Source: Sweltsa coloradensis (Eukaryota > Arthropoda > Insecta > Plecoptera > Chloroperlidae). Taken from it: a stretch of DNA of 64,000 nucleotides. The notes beneath the pieces were generated by a model, which worked only from the letters and a program-made list of their open reading frames with translations, had not been told where the DNA came from and did no database searches. Numbering within the stretch: position 1 is the stretch's first letter; each line of letters starts with the position of its first letter. Positions 23,933 through 36,350 of this stretch are shown here, piece after piece. The stretch lies in assembly GCA_024449915.1 (NCBI GenBank), contig JAMZAV010000959.1, forward strand, positions 1-64,000, read 5' to 3'. Both the position numbers and the translations under genes were made by a program.

Positions 23933-24307
23933 CTTTTAAAACCTTGCGCTGGTAGAAATTTAATATTGAAATTGTTGATTTAAAAATGTGATTGTGGTTT
24001 TTCTATGGGATTTTAATTGAAATTGGTGTCTGTATTGTGTCACATTGTCTTAGTTGTTTAATTGATCGGTTTTACGTTTCACTCTTTACAAATAGAACAA
24101 CAATAATAAAAGCCCCTTAACAATGAAACGAGCAATAGCTGCCCGAATTCAGCCAGTAGAAACGTGGGGATTGGGGAGTTTAGTGTTTGTGCATTAGCAG
24201 ATTAGCAGACCATTCGGGTTAGGCCTATTGCCGATCCCATTATCGACGAAGCTGATACTATACTTTTGTAACACATTTTTGGCGTATTCGCAACAGTGAA
24301 GCTTTTG

Positions 24308-24380
24308 TTGTCCTCCTTCGTAAATCAGTTTTTTAACTGAATAGGATACACGTTCATAAATAAATAAATAAATAAATAAA
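24308..24380 (+). mobile_element. SINE 3' tail (GTCCTCC...GATACACG type)
   Basis: Same tail family as 19551-19620. It ends in (AAAT)n (about 24356-24380). No tRNA head was recognised upstream, so it is either truncated or too diverged. Confidence 0.6.
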
Positions 24381-25069
24381 AAATCTTATTGGTATGTTTT
24401 ATTTTATTTGAATGTGATGGATAGGTATCACAATTATACTTTAACAATGATTAATTCTAGTGTATGTATCTAGTGTACGTTGTAGAGGTGGGGGAGGGCC
24501 TATATTATATCAATATTGCACATTTCATTTTTCAAGTATAGCCTCTGTCGTCAAGTGTACTTAAATTGTTGGACGCATCCAATGAGTCCCTAAAATAAAA
24601 TCATATATTTTATTAAAAACAAAATGTAATCTTTTAATCATGACTGATGACGGCGGAAAACAATTGTATAGACATATGCACATAATCTGGTTATCAGGAA
24701 TTTAAAAAAATATGTAGCCCTCAATATTCAATAATTTACTAATATTTTCTCATTGAAATAATACTAAAACTTAGTGACGCAACTATATCTTAAAAAGCTG
24801 TCGCAGAAACCAAGTCCGAGTGGTCCAAATAGTCCAAAGTATTCTACAATCATGTTTAGAAATCTAAGTTACCAATCCATTGACACGCCAGATCAAAACG
24901 CCTTGATTTAAGTTATTTGAACATGAATACAAAAATATCGTTGAAAACGTAACTTGTAAGCTTAGGACTGGTAATTCCGCTTTATCCTATTTTACACAAT
25001 GTATTTAGTATATTTTATATATATATATAAAAATATGTCGCAGACTTTCACGGATTGAATATGCACGCA
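24381..25069. other. Intergenic, no gene seen
   Basis: AT-rich sequence with no recognised feature. It ends in a short TA run (about 25015-25030) just left of foldback element 2. Confidence 0.4.
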
Positions 25070-25262
25070 TTGTATTTTCGGGTAGTCCGTGTGGTTTTAT
25101 TTTATTTATTCTAACGTTTCGGGCAGTTCTCCCTGCCCATCTTCAAGGAAATTAAAGAAAATTAAAATTAAAGTGTTTAATTTCCTTGAAGATGGGCAGG
25201 GAGAACTGCCCGAAACGTTGGAATAAATAAAATAAAACCACACGGACTACCCGAAAATACAA
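25070..25262. mobile_element. Foldback element 2 with hammerhead-like arms
   Basis: The inverted repeat arms (about 25070-25153 and 25180-25262) are nearly perfect, with a 26-base AT-rich spacer. The right arm reads TTGAAGA (25186-25192), T, stem GGGCAG (25194-25199), a six-base loop, CTGCCC (25206-25211), then GAAACGTT (25212-25219). The stem is perfect. The first box differs from the hammerhead CUGANGA at one base, and the cleavage-site position is T instead of C. It is flanked on both sides by TA repeats. Confidence 0.6.
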
Positions 25263-25266
25263 CATA

Positions 25267-25321
25267 ATATATATATATATATATATATATTAAAATGCTC
25301 TTTGTTGTTAAAATAAAGATT

Positions 25322-25360
<39 letters not shown>
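25267..25360. repeat. (TA)n microsatellites
   Basis: Two TA runs (about 25267-25291 and 25329-25358) are separated by about 38 bases, immediately right of foldback element 2. A shorter run lies on its left side. Confidence 0.9.
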
Positions 25361-25362
<2 letters not shown>

Positions 25363-28300
25363 TAGTGCGGGTATTGTCATATTTCATAGTCCACTTTGCG
25401 AATTTTCTTGTAATCGTGCAAAACATTCGCTTTGCATACAGATGACATTTGCGCCAAGTGTAATTGTGATTTTATGTCAGACTGGTATATGGACTCAAGA
25501 TGTACGTATTTTGAAACAGCAAGCAACGTATATTTAGCGATGAAATGGCAACATTGGTCTGGTGCTTTGCTTCCAGTTCTGTAACATTTAGCGAGTGGCA
25601 AGTTTGAGCTCGGCAACTTTGCCAACAACTCTCGCCACTTTGCTCCGAGCGAATGCGGGAGTTCCCCTTGCAACTTTCTGGTTGGCTTCAACTTTCCAGT
25701 TTCTCCCCCCGCTTCTCAGTGCATTGGCTTCCTGTGGTGTCGCCGCGACGCACGCGTACGCCGGCGTCGCGACGTGAACTACCAACCAACTGCAATCAAT
25801 GCGTGCGTACTGTTACTCACGCACGCTGCATGGCCGGTGCGTGTATAGTACAAGTACATCGCCATTACAACTCAGTTGAAAACTCTTCAGACTTTAGGCT
25901 TGTTGTTGGCCTCTGTCTCCGTTTCCGTCGAGAGATGCGAGAACTTTGATAAACTGAATTTACATAATTCCCGAACTTGAAACATTGAAGAACATATAAT
26001 TATCTCAAGTACCGACTGGCCCCCATATTAATGTTGTAAATACAACTGCCAGGTTTAAAATGTTAATTTATGTTTTGCGTGTAATTAGTTTTGTATTTAC
26101 CCGTCGTAAAACCCACCATGGCCTGGGTTTGAATCCCACTTAAAGCACAGGTTTTAATTACCTCCTTCACGCACACATAGATAAGCATGGTGCAAATGTG
26201 TTACAGATGTCCAACTGTGTTTTCCTTATTACCATGCATTGTAGATAGGCCTACTTAAAGCTAATTGAATTAAATTATAGAATGTTTCACCCTTGAATTT
26301 TAGTATATAAATGGAGCGTAAAATTATTGCGCGAACATGTAAAACCAACACCAAGTTACGCAGCTTGTTTATCAAGTTTACAGGTTAGCGCGACACTCGT
26401 TGGTGCAATTTCCATGACCACTGAGGTGGAAATCTCCATTATGAATAAAAACGTGTTTTCCTGTTCTGTTATTGTAATTTATTTAGGAAATGCAAATGCC
26501 AGTCGGTGTTTGGTGTTCCACGTGTAAGCTCTATAGTGGATGATTCCACTTCCACCTCTGGCCGAACAGTTTGTCTTTCCAAGTCACTTTACAACGAGCT
26601 CATTCGCATGCAAATGGTGGCTCCATTCACCCGCGATCTGCAGGGAATCCAACAATAAAGAGTTTCCGGCGACCCGGAGCACTCCCGTCATAAAAGCAAC
26701 AAGTTAATCTCAATGCACTTGTCACAGAGATTTTTTTACAAGCTAAATATTTAGTTCACCAATTCATTCATGAGTTTGTTTGTTTGTTTGTTTGTTGACG
26801 TACTACGAACGATCCTTGAATTTATCGCGTTCTTTTGTGTGTTTTATACGCTATAGAAAAGTGTTATACGTATATATACACATGTTCTTTTTATAGGTCG
26901 GTGGTTATGGATAAAGTGTCACGCCCTCTAGGGTGACGTCATCAAAGAAAGACCCGAACATCGTGCGTTTATCGAAAACGATGTGAATGGAAACATTTTT
27001 ATTGATGAGTGATCTAATGCGTACGGTTTCAACAAAAACACTGTGCTGTTTTAATCGAATGTTTTCAACTCTGCTTTAATAAACTCAGCACGAACTTTTT
27101 AAAAAGATAACAGAAAAAGATTTTGATACTCGGCCTTTGGTTGTTTTCTTTTGTATTGGGGCTAGGGTCCAAGACTCGATTCCAGACTGAGGCAATTATG
27201 TTTTGGTAGGTGATAAGCTTTTTCATCTTCCTAAAATGTCATGCGATCAAGGTGTCAAGACAATCATTGTCTTACTCATTCTCTATAGTGTATAATATAA
27301 TGTAAACAATAGTAAAACATGTTAATTCATTTATTTTTTATGTATTTATCTTATGCGGTAGAGAGCAAACCGTGAACATGTCATTTGCTATACTTCAAGT
27401 CAAGACAGTATTATGTTAAGAACAATCACTCAAGATAATAGGTAATATAAGTAATCTGTACGAGATCTTTACTGAAAATCAGGTCTTGTAACTGAGTGGA
27501 TACACTTATAGTACAAATGTATGTATTTACTTGTTTTTAAAGTGTAACAAACAATGCATTTATAAACTATTAACTTATCTAAAACAGTACAAAAAATCAT
27601 CTTCAATCTTTAGCTAGTGACAACACCCATTAAAACATAACGATGGTTTACAAAAGGCCATTCCAAATAAAACTTTTTAGATTTAAAAATCATTGTTATC
27701 TTTATCGATAAGAACAATAATTCAAGGAAGTAATTCGTTCATCTCAACTGACAACATAAATTTGTCATCTTTCTAAACGATTATTTCATTGTTACATAAG
27801 ACGCGGAAAACATCATTTGATTGAGTGCATCATTAGATTGTGACACAACGACATTGGAATTCGATAGACTCACTCCAGGCTGTGTAATGTTGAATAATGT
27901 GGTCTGTGCATCGAATGGGGGAGGTGACAATGGGCGATATTCGCTGCGCATGCGCATAGAAATATCGACCTTATCAACAACCCTTCTCTTTCCATCAACT
28001 CCGAGATGTGTTGTTCTTCGTTTGTTTATATAGAAACTAGAGATATTTGTTTTGCGGAGAGAGAACTTAGTTGTTTGCACAACACCCAGCTATTGGTATT
28101 GCTTTTCCTCTCGAAAATGTTGTTTTATTTACACGGTCTTGATTTACAGGTTTAAAAAAAAATTAGTGTGTTTAAAACAAGCTAAAATTTTATTAACCTT
28201 ATTTGGATACATAATAATAACATACGCTTAAATCAGACTTACTTCTTTTACATTTTTAATTTAATTTTTTATGTTTTATTTATTATTGTAAGTTAATATT

Positions 28301-28499
28301 TTACTGTGAAAAGAATAAGTTACTGTAAGTCGGTTCAGCAATAATGAACAATTACGCCATCTGAATAGTAACTTACTTCAAGGAAAGTGAACTAAATAAA
28401 TCAACACACTTTTTTGTATTGTGATGTTCGGTCGGTAGGGTAAGGTAATTAGGGTGTTACCGTGTTAGATAGTTGTGAAGGGAATGCTTAAGCCTGTTT
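25361..28499. other. Intergenic, CpG-richer patch, no gene assigned
   Basis: The stretch 25580-25850 is strongly GC/CpG-enriched. It contains GCGTGCGT (25801-25808) opposite ACGCACGC (25819-25826) and a CGCCGCGAC/GTCGCGAC pair, and it is open on both strands, but with no recognisable protein. It may be a CpG-island-type regulatory region. At 26100-26245 and 27130-27260 there are weak B-box-like words (GGGTTTGAATCCC; GACTCGATTCC) with SINE-like bodies, which are probable decayed SINEs. Four GTTT units lie at about 26777-26794. Confidence 0.35.
27472..27535 (+). mobile_element. SINE 3' tail fragment
   Basis: CTGAAAATCAGGTCTTGTAAC followed by a TGAGTGGATACACTTA-type end corresponds to the tail of the SINE at 23500-23932. 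No head was recognised. Confidence 0.5.
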
Positions 28500-28680
28500 C
28501 AGGGTTATTCTAATAACTCTTGTTCCAGCTTGCATTCCCACTAACGACAACTGAAGAAACCCCAAAACTTTCATTCAGGATTGCCCGGTAGTATCAGTCT
28601 GAGGCCTCCCGAATCAGAGAAGCACGCCCTACGGCTGACTCTGGTTGTTGGATCGAGTCAAACGGTGTTGTGCCTCACTC
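28500..28680 (-). mobile_element. tRNA-derived SINE remnant (minus)
   Basis: On the minus strand this reads CTCTGATTCGGGAGGCCTCA, a decayed B-box region, GGCAATCCTGA, then TTTCTTCAGTTGTCGTTAG and GGAATGCAAG. The order is the same as in 44135-44320 (minus). The two copies define one SINE family despite divergence. Confidence 0.5.
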
Positions 28681-28720
28681 CTCACAAACGGGTTACTACA
28701 TCATGATAAATTTACAATAA

Positions 28721-29271
28721 CTAGGAAAACGCTCAAGTCCCGCCGCGTTGTTGGATGAGCGTAATTGGTGCATTGAGCTGCCATGTGTTATGCGGATTTT
28801 CTGTTGTTCTGTGAAAAAATTAATTACTAAGTTGAAGATTTTTTTAAATTAAATAATATAAATTTAAATAAATTAATAAAATTAAGGTTCTGTGAAAAAA
28901 TCATTTAAAATAAGATAAAGCATGTAGGTGTTATAAGTCAAAGAGTTGTTTAAAAAAAGAATAAACCCGTAAAATTTTGATTTTCATGAGAAATAATTTT
29001 TCGATTGCGCTCAAATTTTACACGAATATAAGGTTCTATGCAAAAATCATAAAAGTCGGATAAAGCATGTAATTGTTATAAGTCGAAGAAATTTTAAAAA
29101 AATCGAAAAAAATCGTAAAATTGCAATTTTCATAAGAAATAATTTCCCGATTGCGTTCAAAAACGTGGCAGTTCTAAGTTCAGAGATTTCGAAGGCCTCC
29201 ACAAAATTGCATCGCAATTGGAGTATCGGTTTAGCCGGAATCGTGCTAACAAACAGACAAAAATACAAAAA

Positions 29272-29315
<44 letters not shown>

Positions 29316-29403
29316 AAAAAAACATTCCGGATAAAAAACCTTCCGGATTTTTTCGCCAGTGCACTGAAATGGAATCTGCGCTTCGCTCGCTACGCTCATT
29401 CAA
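28721..29403 (-). mobile_element. Helitron2/HINE-like element, copy B
   Basis: Minus-strand 5' end TTGAATGAGCGTAGCGAGCG (right edge). The 3' end is CTAG (28721-28724) followed by a host T. Upstream of CTAG lie the hairpin AACGC...GCGTT and the inverted partner CGCTCATCCAA of the 5' terminus. The interior is AT-rich with two copies of a roughly 150-base unit containing GGATAAAGCATGT-like words. It also includes a (GAAA)n run (about 29271-29318) and a phrase ending AACAAACAGACAAAAATAC that is common in animal repeats. Confidence 0.75.
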
Positions 29404-29439
29404 TTTACATCACACACGATATTTTCATTTTATATAAAA

Positions 29440-29980
29440 CTAGGAAAACGCTCAAGTCCCGCCGCGTTGTTGGATGAGCGTAATTGGTGCATTGAGCTGC
29501 CATATTGTGTTATGCGGATTTTCTATTGTTCTGTGAAAAAATCATTACTAAATTGATGATTTTTTTAAATTAAATTAAATTTATAAAAAATTTAATTTAA
29601 GAAATAATTATTTGATTGCGCTCAAATTTTAAACGAATATATCAATTCATGAAATTAAGGTTCTGTGAAAAAATCATTACAATAGGATAAAGCATGTAGG
29701 TGTTGTAAGTCGAAGAAATTTTTTAAAAATCGAAAAAAATTTTAAAATTGCAATTTTCATGAGAAATAATTTTCCGATTGTGCTCAAAAACGTGGCAGTT
29801 CTAAGTTCAGAGATTTCAAAGACCTCCATAAAATTTCATCGCAATCGGAGTATCTGTTTAGCCGGAATCGTGTTAACAAACAGACAAAAATACATGAAAA
29901 AAAGAGAAAAAAACATTCCGGATTTTTTTCTCCAGTGTAGTGAAATTCAATCTTCGCTTCGCTCGCTACGCTCATCCAAT
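29440..29980 (-). mobile_element. Helitron2/HINE-like element, copy C
   Basis: Same family and orientation as copy B, starting only 36 bases after it. The 3' terminus CTAG (29440-29443) is followed by T. The 5' terminus reads ATTGGATGAGCGTAGCGAGC on the minus strand. It is shorter than B because it has only one main interior unit and a shorter A-rich stretch. A SINE tail in minus orientation begins within a few bases of its right edge. Confidence 0.75.
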
Positions 29981-29982
29981 AA

Positions 29983-30040
29983 ATTGTATTTTTAGAGTCT
30001 ACCCACTCAGTTATATAACCGATTTTCAGTTTTATTATTA
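29983..30040 (-). mobile_element. SINE 3' tail fragment (minus)
   Basis: The reverse complement reads CTGAAAATCGGTTATATAAC, TGAGTGGGTAGACTC, TAAAAATACAATTT, which is almost identical to the 3' end of the SINE at 23500-23932. The tail directly abuts the right edge of Helitron-like copy C. Confidence 0.65.
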
Positions 30041-32018
30041 TTTATTATTTTTATTATTACTACCAGCATTTAACTTACAACCAAGCGAGATTACTATATT
30101 TCTTACCATAGTCAGAGCGCCTATATTGGTAGTCAGTATATTTTGTATACATCTAAGCTTATTGAGAAAATTAATTTCAGTATTGTATGGGATGCTTCAA
30201 GGATCACAAAGTTGTAACAAGTCACACCATTCAATCAATCAAAACATAATACTATCCCAAATAGCTGAAATTTTAATGTAAGAAGCGAACGTATAATATT
30301 TCCGTCACTTTCAGTGAGATAATTAATAGAAGTGTATTAAAAAGTCTGATATTGGATAGATATAGCAATCAAATAAACTACTCATGTGCGCGATTGAATA
30401 TGAGATAACAAGTGTAACATAGATTGACACATAAAAAAATGAAATATTTTAGTACACACGAAAGAAGTATTTTTTGTGAATACAAGATTTGACAATATCT
30501 TTGAGGGGTTGGGGGGTCTTTCAATAGTATTGAACTCGATTGAACTTTTATTTCATAATGTTCCATGATTATGAAACGTAGAGAAACACCCTACATAACA
30601 TATCATAATATATTTATTATTAATGTTAAATAATCAGTTATAAAAATGAAAGCGCTAATTAATCGAAAACAAAAACCTATTTTGATAATCGACTGATCGA
30701 GGCAGGCTTGGATTGATTATTATCAAGCACGGGTTCGGGAGTACCCATGATAGAGAGCTAAGTTTACCGTTATATTGTGGAGGTGACCGTTTCTTTGGTG
30801 GAGATGCCTCACTCAGTCACCCCCTAACTCCCAGGGTCACCAACACATTCTGTATCATCCTTGATGCAAGACAATGTCGACAAAAGAAACGTGTCAATCG
30901 GACGTCGTGTTAGGTTTCTATAGTGAGACGTGAAACCCATGTAAAGTGAATGTAGAAGCTTCGCTCCCTAATTATGCGTGTCGATATACCCACCCATAAA
31001 CACCACTTAGCTAAATCTCGACTTTTCAGGGGATATGAAAGAGAATCATTATTTTTGAACAGTGTATTAAAACAATAAGGATACCTAACAGAAACTACAG
31101 GATGTAAGAGAGCATCGTACATTTTTTATTTCTCGTATATACGATTTACATTGTTAACACCCAACCCAATTACTAATAAGTTTTAATAACACTGTGAGGA
31201 GAATGCAAACAAAATAATGAAGAGCAACTACCTATTTTTGATGCACATATAGATAATTATTAATTGTGTTGTGTGTACATTTCAATGATGTAATATGTTC
31301 TCAACTATAGGCCTACTTTTCACGTAATCTGTAAGCACGCACTTAATTTATTTTCGATCCAGGGTAACTTAACTTCTAAATTTCACTGTATCGGTATAAA
31401 ATGGTATTCTTACATATTTTATTAGTAGGTCAAGCCAAGTACATAAAGCACCTGCAAATCTTTAAAATACGTATACAAATCTATTTGCAAATCGCCACTT
31501 GTCTACTGACGTCAGCCTAAACTTATATCAAGCGCGTCGAAGCAAACGAATGTTATTTTCGTCGAACACATCCTTGTATATAAACGTATATCATGCTACA
31601 TCGTGTTTGATTTGTTTTGTATATCGAAACCACGATCGTAATGATGACAGGTGTAATTAATAATTGTACGTTACTAAGTTTTAGTCAACTCAAACAACAA
31701 ACACAAACAAACCAAACAACAACAAATACCAAACAAACAACAAACAACAAACAAACAACAACAAACAACAACAACAACAACAACAAACAACTGCAAACAA
31801 CTGATACCAGTTTGAAAGTTTATTTGGTCAGAGGAGAAGCATATTTTACACCCCAATAAATAGTTCACCGTCCACATTTTACAAATAACTTTTATTGCCC
31901 TGCACTCGTAACCTCACATTGTTGACATTCTTTAGATCGCTATTTATGGTATTTATAGACACTTATAAATTTGGTTGGGTCCAGCTATGACCCTGTTTGT
32001 GATTTGTGATTTTTTTTA
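30041..32018. other. Intergenic, no gene seen; (CAA)n at 31690-31800
   Basis: No gene recognised. 31690-31800 is a long irregular CAA/AAAC simple repeat that produces glutamine/asparagine-threonine-like artificial open frames. The rest is AT-rich without recognisable structure. Confidence 0.4.
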
Positions 32019-32774
32019 CTAGGCCGCTTCGCGAACGCTTTTTCCAGCCGCGTTGATGGATGAGCTTTTTTTTGGAATATTTCTGTCCAATGATAACGTT
32101 TTTATGTGGAATCTCCTTACTTTTTCTATAGTTACTTGATATTACTTGTTCATTGTACACCTGTAAAAGGCTTATATTAAAACCTTTATTTCTATGAATT
32201 TTGACCAACCTTTTCAACTTTTTCTTTCAAGAGACACTATACATCATCATAATCTTTATGTCAATGTAAAATATGAACGTTGTAGCCCCACTCGTTTGGT
32301 CAAAGTCGGCCCAAATATCACGAAAATATCGTATTAAAAACCGTAGAAAAAATCGTAAAAGTACGATTTCTATAAGAAATATTTTTTCAAATGTCTCTAA
32401 AATCATAACATATATGATCTCAGTGATTTTTAACGTCCCTATAAAGTTTCATCAATATCGGAGTAGCCGTTTGCCAAATATCACGAAAATATCGCACTAA
32501 AAATTGAAAAAAATCTTAAAAGTACGATATTTATGAGAAATATTTCTTCGATTGTACCCAAAAACAATACAGCTCTAAGTTCAGAGATTTCGGAGGTCCC
32601 CTCCAATTTTCATCAAGATCGCATAATATGCCGTTTGCCCGGTAGAGAGCGAACAAACAGACAAAAAAACTAACAAAAACAAAACACCCGAGCTATTTTT
32701 CTTGGGGTAACGTAAGTAAAAAACAAACAAAAAAACACAAAGTCAAATTGAAGTCTTCGCTTCGCTCATCCAAT
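32019..32774 (-). mobile_element. Helitron2/HINE-like element, copy D
   Basis: 3' terminus CTAG (32019-32022) followed by T. The hairpin AACGC...GCGTT and inverted partner GCTCATCCA lie just inside. The minus-strand 5' end is ATTGGATGAGCGAAGCGAAG. The interior differs substantially from B, C and F but retains the TCAGAGATTTCGGAGG and AACAAACAGACAAAAA phrases, marking a separate subfamily. An 80-base tandem duplication begins directly at its right edge. Confidence 0.65.
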
Positions 32775-32778
32775 TAAA

Positions 32779-32925
32779 TTAACATTTTCCTCATTTTGCA
32801 CTATTCAAAATACAGATTTTCCCGTGTATGCCAGAATAGTTTCTAGTCGTGTCATTAATTAACATTTTCCTAATTTTGCACTACTCAAAATACAGATTTT
32901 CCCGTGTATGCCAGAATAGTTTCTA
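32779..32925. repeat. Tandem duplication, 67-bp units, 80-bp period
   Basis: TAACATTTTCC...ACAGATTTTCCCGTGTATG...TTTCTA occurs at 32779-32845 and again at 32859-32925 with two or three differences. The copies are separated by 13 bases. The duplication starts five bases from the end of Helitron-like copy D. Confidence 0.9.
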
Positions 32926-33574
32926 AATAAATAAAGGTAGCCTATATTCATTATTAGGCGAACAGTTTGAAAATATTTACAAACAATGGAAAATACAGCA
33001 AGCAATATCCCAGTCTCTGTGAAATATGATTTTGAAGTTACCCACACGCACTTGTAAGATCACCATGCGTGTGCGTGTGTCTATGCGTGTTGACGTTAAT
33101 GTGTGGCGGTGACTAACCAACCACCGCGACGCGTCCCTGGGGCACGTTCAAAAGCTAATACCAGACCATTAGTGGGTGATATTGTCGGTAATTGGCAGTG
33201 GATGTCTTGAGGGGCCCCCACAACATCACTCTCGCGTCGACGCATCCACCGACAAATCGCATTCTACAAGAACAAGTCTACTTACCCTTATTGGGATTAG
33301 CCTAACGCAATCTCCCCCCCCCCCCCGGGCTCTCAGTAAGTGTAATGGATATATAACCCATTCACGATGGTGCATGACGGTGGCCCTGATCCGTAGCCAA
33401 TTAGCCAATTAAGGCTAGTCTGCTTTGTAGAACCATCCCTTATTTGTGGTAGAAGAGTCAGGTATAGTAAACTATACAATTTAAATATATTTTTCTAAAC
33501 AATACAAAAATAAGTCAAACTTCATTTTTGTTGTTGTAAGATTCTTAATCTGTATTTATGAAATTAGTTTTATT

Positions 33575-33645
33575 TATCTGTCATCCTTTGTAAATTAGCT
33601 TTTATGACTGAATAGGATAGACGTTAAATAAATAAGTCAATATAA
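33575..33645 (+). mobile_element. SINE 3' tail
   Basis: CTGTCATCCTTTGTAAATTAG, then TGACTGAATAGGATAGACG and TTAAATAAATAA: the same tail family as 19551-19620 and 24308-24380. Confidence 0.6.
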
Positions 33646-36350
33646 TACACATAGAAAAATGAGCATGAGCTGTCAGGCATTGTTTTATCATTTTTGCATT
33701 TGTGATTATATATTCTGTATAATGTAACGTAATTTAATTAAATTGACACAAACAATATACAGATAATATGCAATATAAAACGTACAGTACCATTATAAAA
33801 TTACAGAGGTTAGTCAATAATAATAATAATAAACTAGCTTTTTTCCGTAATACGAACGGAAAGTCAATGTCCAAAAATGTGGAATCATTATTAAAAATAT
33901 TATTTATTATTGACCGCTATTATTATTTTCTCTTTGACTAAATCGGTAGCTTGTATCAATATTAAATTACAATGCATAATTGCCAATAGACTTCATCTTC
34001 TTTCGTTTGTTTGGCTGCTTAAATTTAAATCGTAATCTACCTATGGTGTTGATAACGACTCCATATAATGCTTGTCTTTGTAAAAACAATATGGCTTCAC
34101 ATGAAGTCTACTTTTTGTCTTTGTTTAGGGCTTTTCACAATTGACATCAAAGAGATTCGTATTGCTGATACCACAGATAATAGAATACACTACGTCTGAT
34201 ACCTTGCGAAATCTCCTCCGACAAAAATTTTTAGCCCTATATTTTATTTTGTTTTCCACGTCATCATATTTTATATAAATCCATGTCAAAACCTTACAAT
34301 TTTGATGGAGCAAAATAAGTTACAACGAGGCTATTTGAAATGAGATGGTGACTTTCGGAACATGAGTGATGATTGTGAAATAGGTACTAATCGTAAAACA
34401 GATTTACTGCAAAACAGATTAATGGCTCGGGACGATGTATCATTTCAATTATTCCCACAACTGAGAGAGTCTGGACATGCAATTGTCATAAATGCAACGT
34501 TTCAAGGTAAAACATAACGGACGCATTCTCTTGTTTTCGGCGTGCGATGCGCAACTCTAAGCGATAGAGGTAGCTTGGGTGTAGGGCATGATGTTATTCT
34601 TATTCGGGAGCTGGTCAGTTCGAGACCCACCACTGACAATCCTTACTGAGAGTTTATTTCCAAGGTTTTCTTTAGTATATGCGAACGTTGGGAATTGATT
34701 CCTGTTAAGAAACCCTTTCAAACATAAAAAAAGTTTTATAAATAAATTAGATTAGATAATTTCCAGCATATGTTGTTATAAATTAATGTTCTTAATTCAG
34801 TTATAGTCTGGTTTACTGTTGTGTTTTAAATGCCAAATTTGAAAATTGACTATGATATTGATTAAATTAATGCGACATTTCCCGCACTTAAACATCCTCA
34901 AACATCCGATCACAAACCTATATCGTCTCGATTAGCAACATTCCAAAAAAATATAAACCTCAAGTAAACAGAAACACTACACATAAATTAACTGATGACA
35001 GACAATAAAAACGAATAAATAGAAAATAAAATAAAGAAAGAAAAAAGAAAAAACGGAATTGAACATGACAACAAATCTAAACCTACGCACAGTAAAAACC
35101 TGTTTCCGACTTTACACGATCTTGTTTTCAAACATCATGTCATGTGGCAATATTTAGTAGGCCGACGCTATCATCTACCAGTACCACCAACCAACTAGTA
35201 ATTATGTCAATATTGTCGTTTAGATTAATGAAAACAATAACGCCATAATTAATGCTAAGCACTATAGTTGAAGTTATGCTACATTTATTGTTTATTGACT
35301 TTCAGATGAAAAATATGGTAACGCAATTTTAAATTAATCCCTATTTTAAATTCGCGGGTACATTATACGAACAAATGAAAGTTATTTATATCATCTCGTT
35401 TTGTGCTGTTTACCGTAACTTAATTAAACTGATTGCGATTTGAATAAAAATTGCAGTCGACCATTTCGTCGTATGTAATGGGATTCGCGAGCCGACATGT
35501 GGATTGACCGTTGAATGGGTGGGACGCGACGTTAATGAATACCACCATGATGAGAGTGCTGTGAGCGTGTGTATGTGTGTGCCCACTGACGGATATTAAA
35601 CGTGTTTGAATGTGATTCAAACTAATTTTGCCCATGAGGGCTTCGGAATATAGCGCCAACAAACCAACATATATTCTAACGGGGTATTATAATTAACAGC
35701 GTCGAAATTTTTCAACTGTCATTGTTTATCGTTGTGGATGTGGGTGGTATACGTGGCGAGTTTGTGTACCGTTATAATGTTACACAGTGTTATATCATGC
35801 CTGCCTCCCCCGAAGGCTACATTGGGTGTTAGGCGGAGTTACAATCAACGCTAACATTTTGGTTGGCTAGCCTATTTAGACCTACTTCATGTTCGATGTT
35901 ATTTATTTCCTCTTTAGTTTTTTGGTGGAAGAAAGATCTCCTGATGGTTTATCTTTCCGCTCGGCTTCCGTTTATTTTTCAACTTGTCAGCTAGAGCCGC
36001 GAGAAACAAGAACTCTGTGCTCATTAATTTCACCCCAAATTACCGGTTGCTAGTGATTATCATCGTATCCATCCCGTACAGTGGCGCTCTCGCCGGCAGC
36101 TGCGGCAAACCCTAGGAAGCTGCGCCACGCAGACTCGCGCTCGGAAACCTACAACAACTGACAAGCATGATCTCATTGGAATGTAAGGCAATGAATGAGT
36201 ATTAATTTTATTAGTTTGTTTACCTAGCAATGCTGTACCGATTTCGATAAATTGAACTAAGTGTGTACAATTTGTATGGGGTTTTGCAAAGTGTGTTTTC
36301 TTACTGCGAAAAATGTTTTAGACAATAATTTTTCAGCATCGTGATTAATT
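33646..36350. other. Intergenic, no gene seen
   Basis: No gene recognised. An (AAT)n stretch (33816-33830) faces ATT-rich sequence at 33895-33930, giving a loose hairpin. 36060-36150 is GC-richer. One SINE is listed separately. Confidence 0.4.
34560..34750 (+). mobile_element. tRNA-derived SINE
   Basis: A tRNA-like head with a B box near 34619-34630 (AGTTCGAGACC) is followed by CTGACAATCCTTACTGAGAG, TTTCCAAGGTTTTCTTTAGT, GCGAACG and an A-rich tail with AAATAAATT. The body matches the minus-strand SINE at 44135-44320. Confidence 0.6.

Noticed and set aside
31617..31877. Open frames through the CAA-rich stretch
   Set aside because: They exist because (CAA)n lacks stop codons in these frames; no start context or domain supports a gene.
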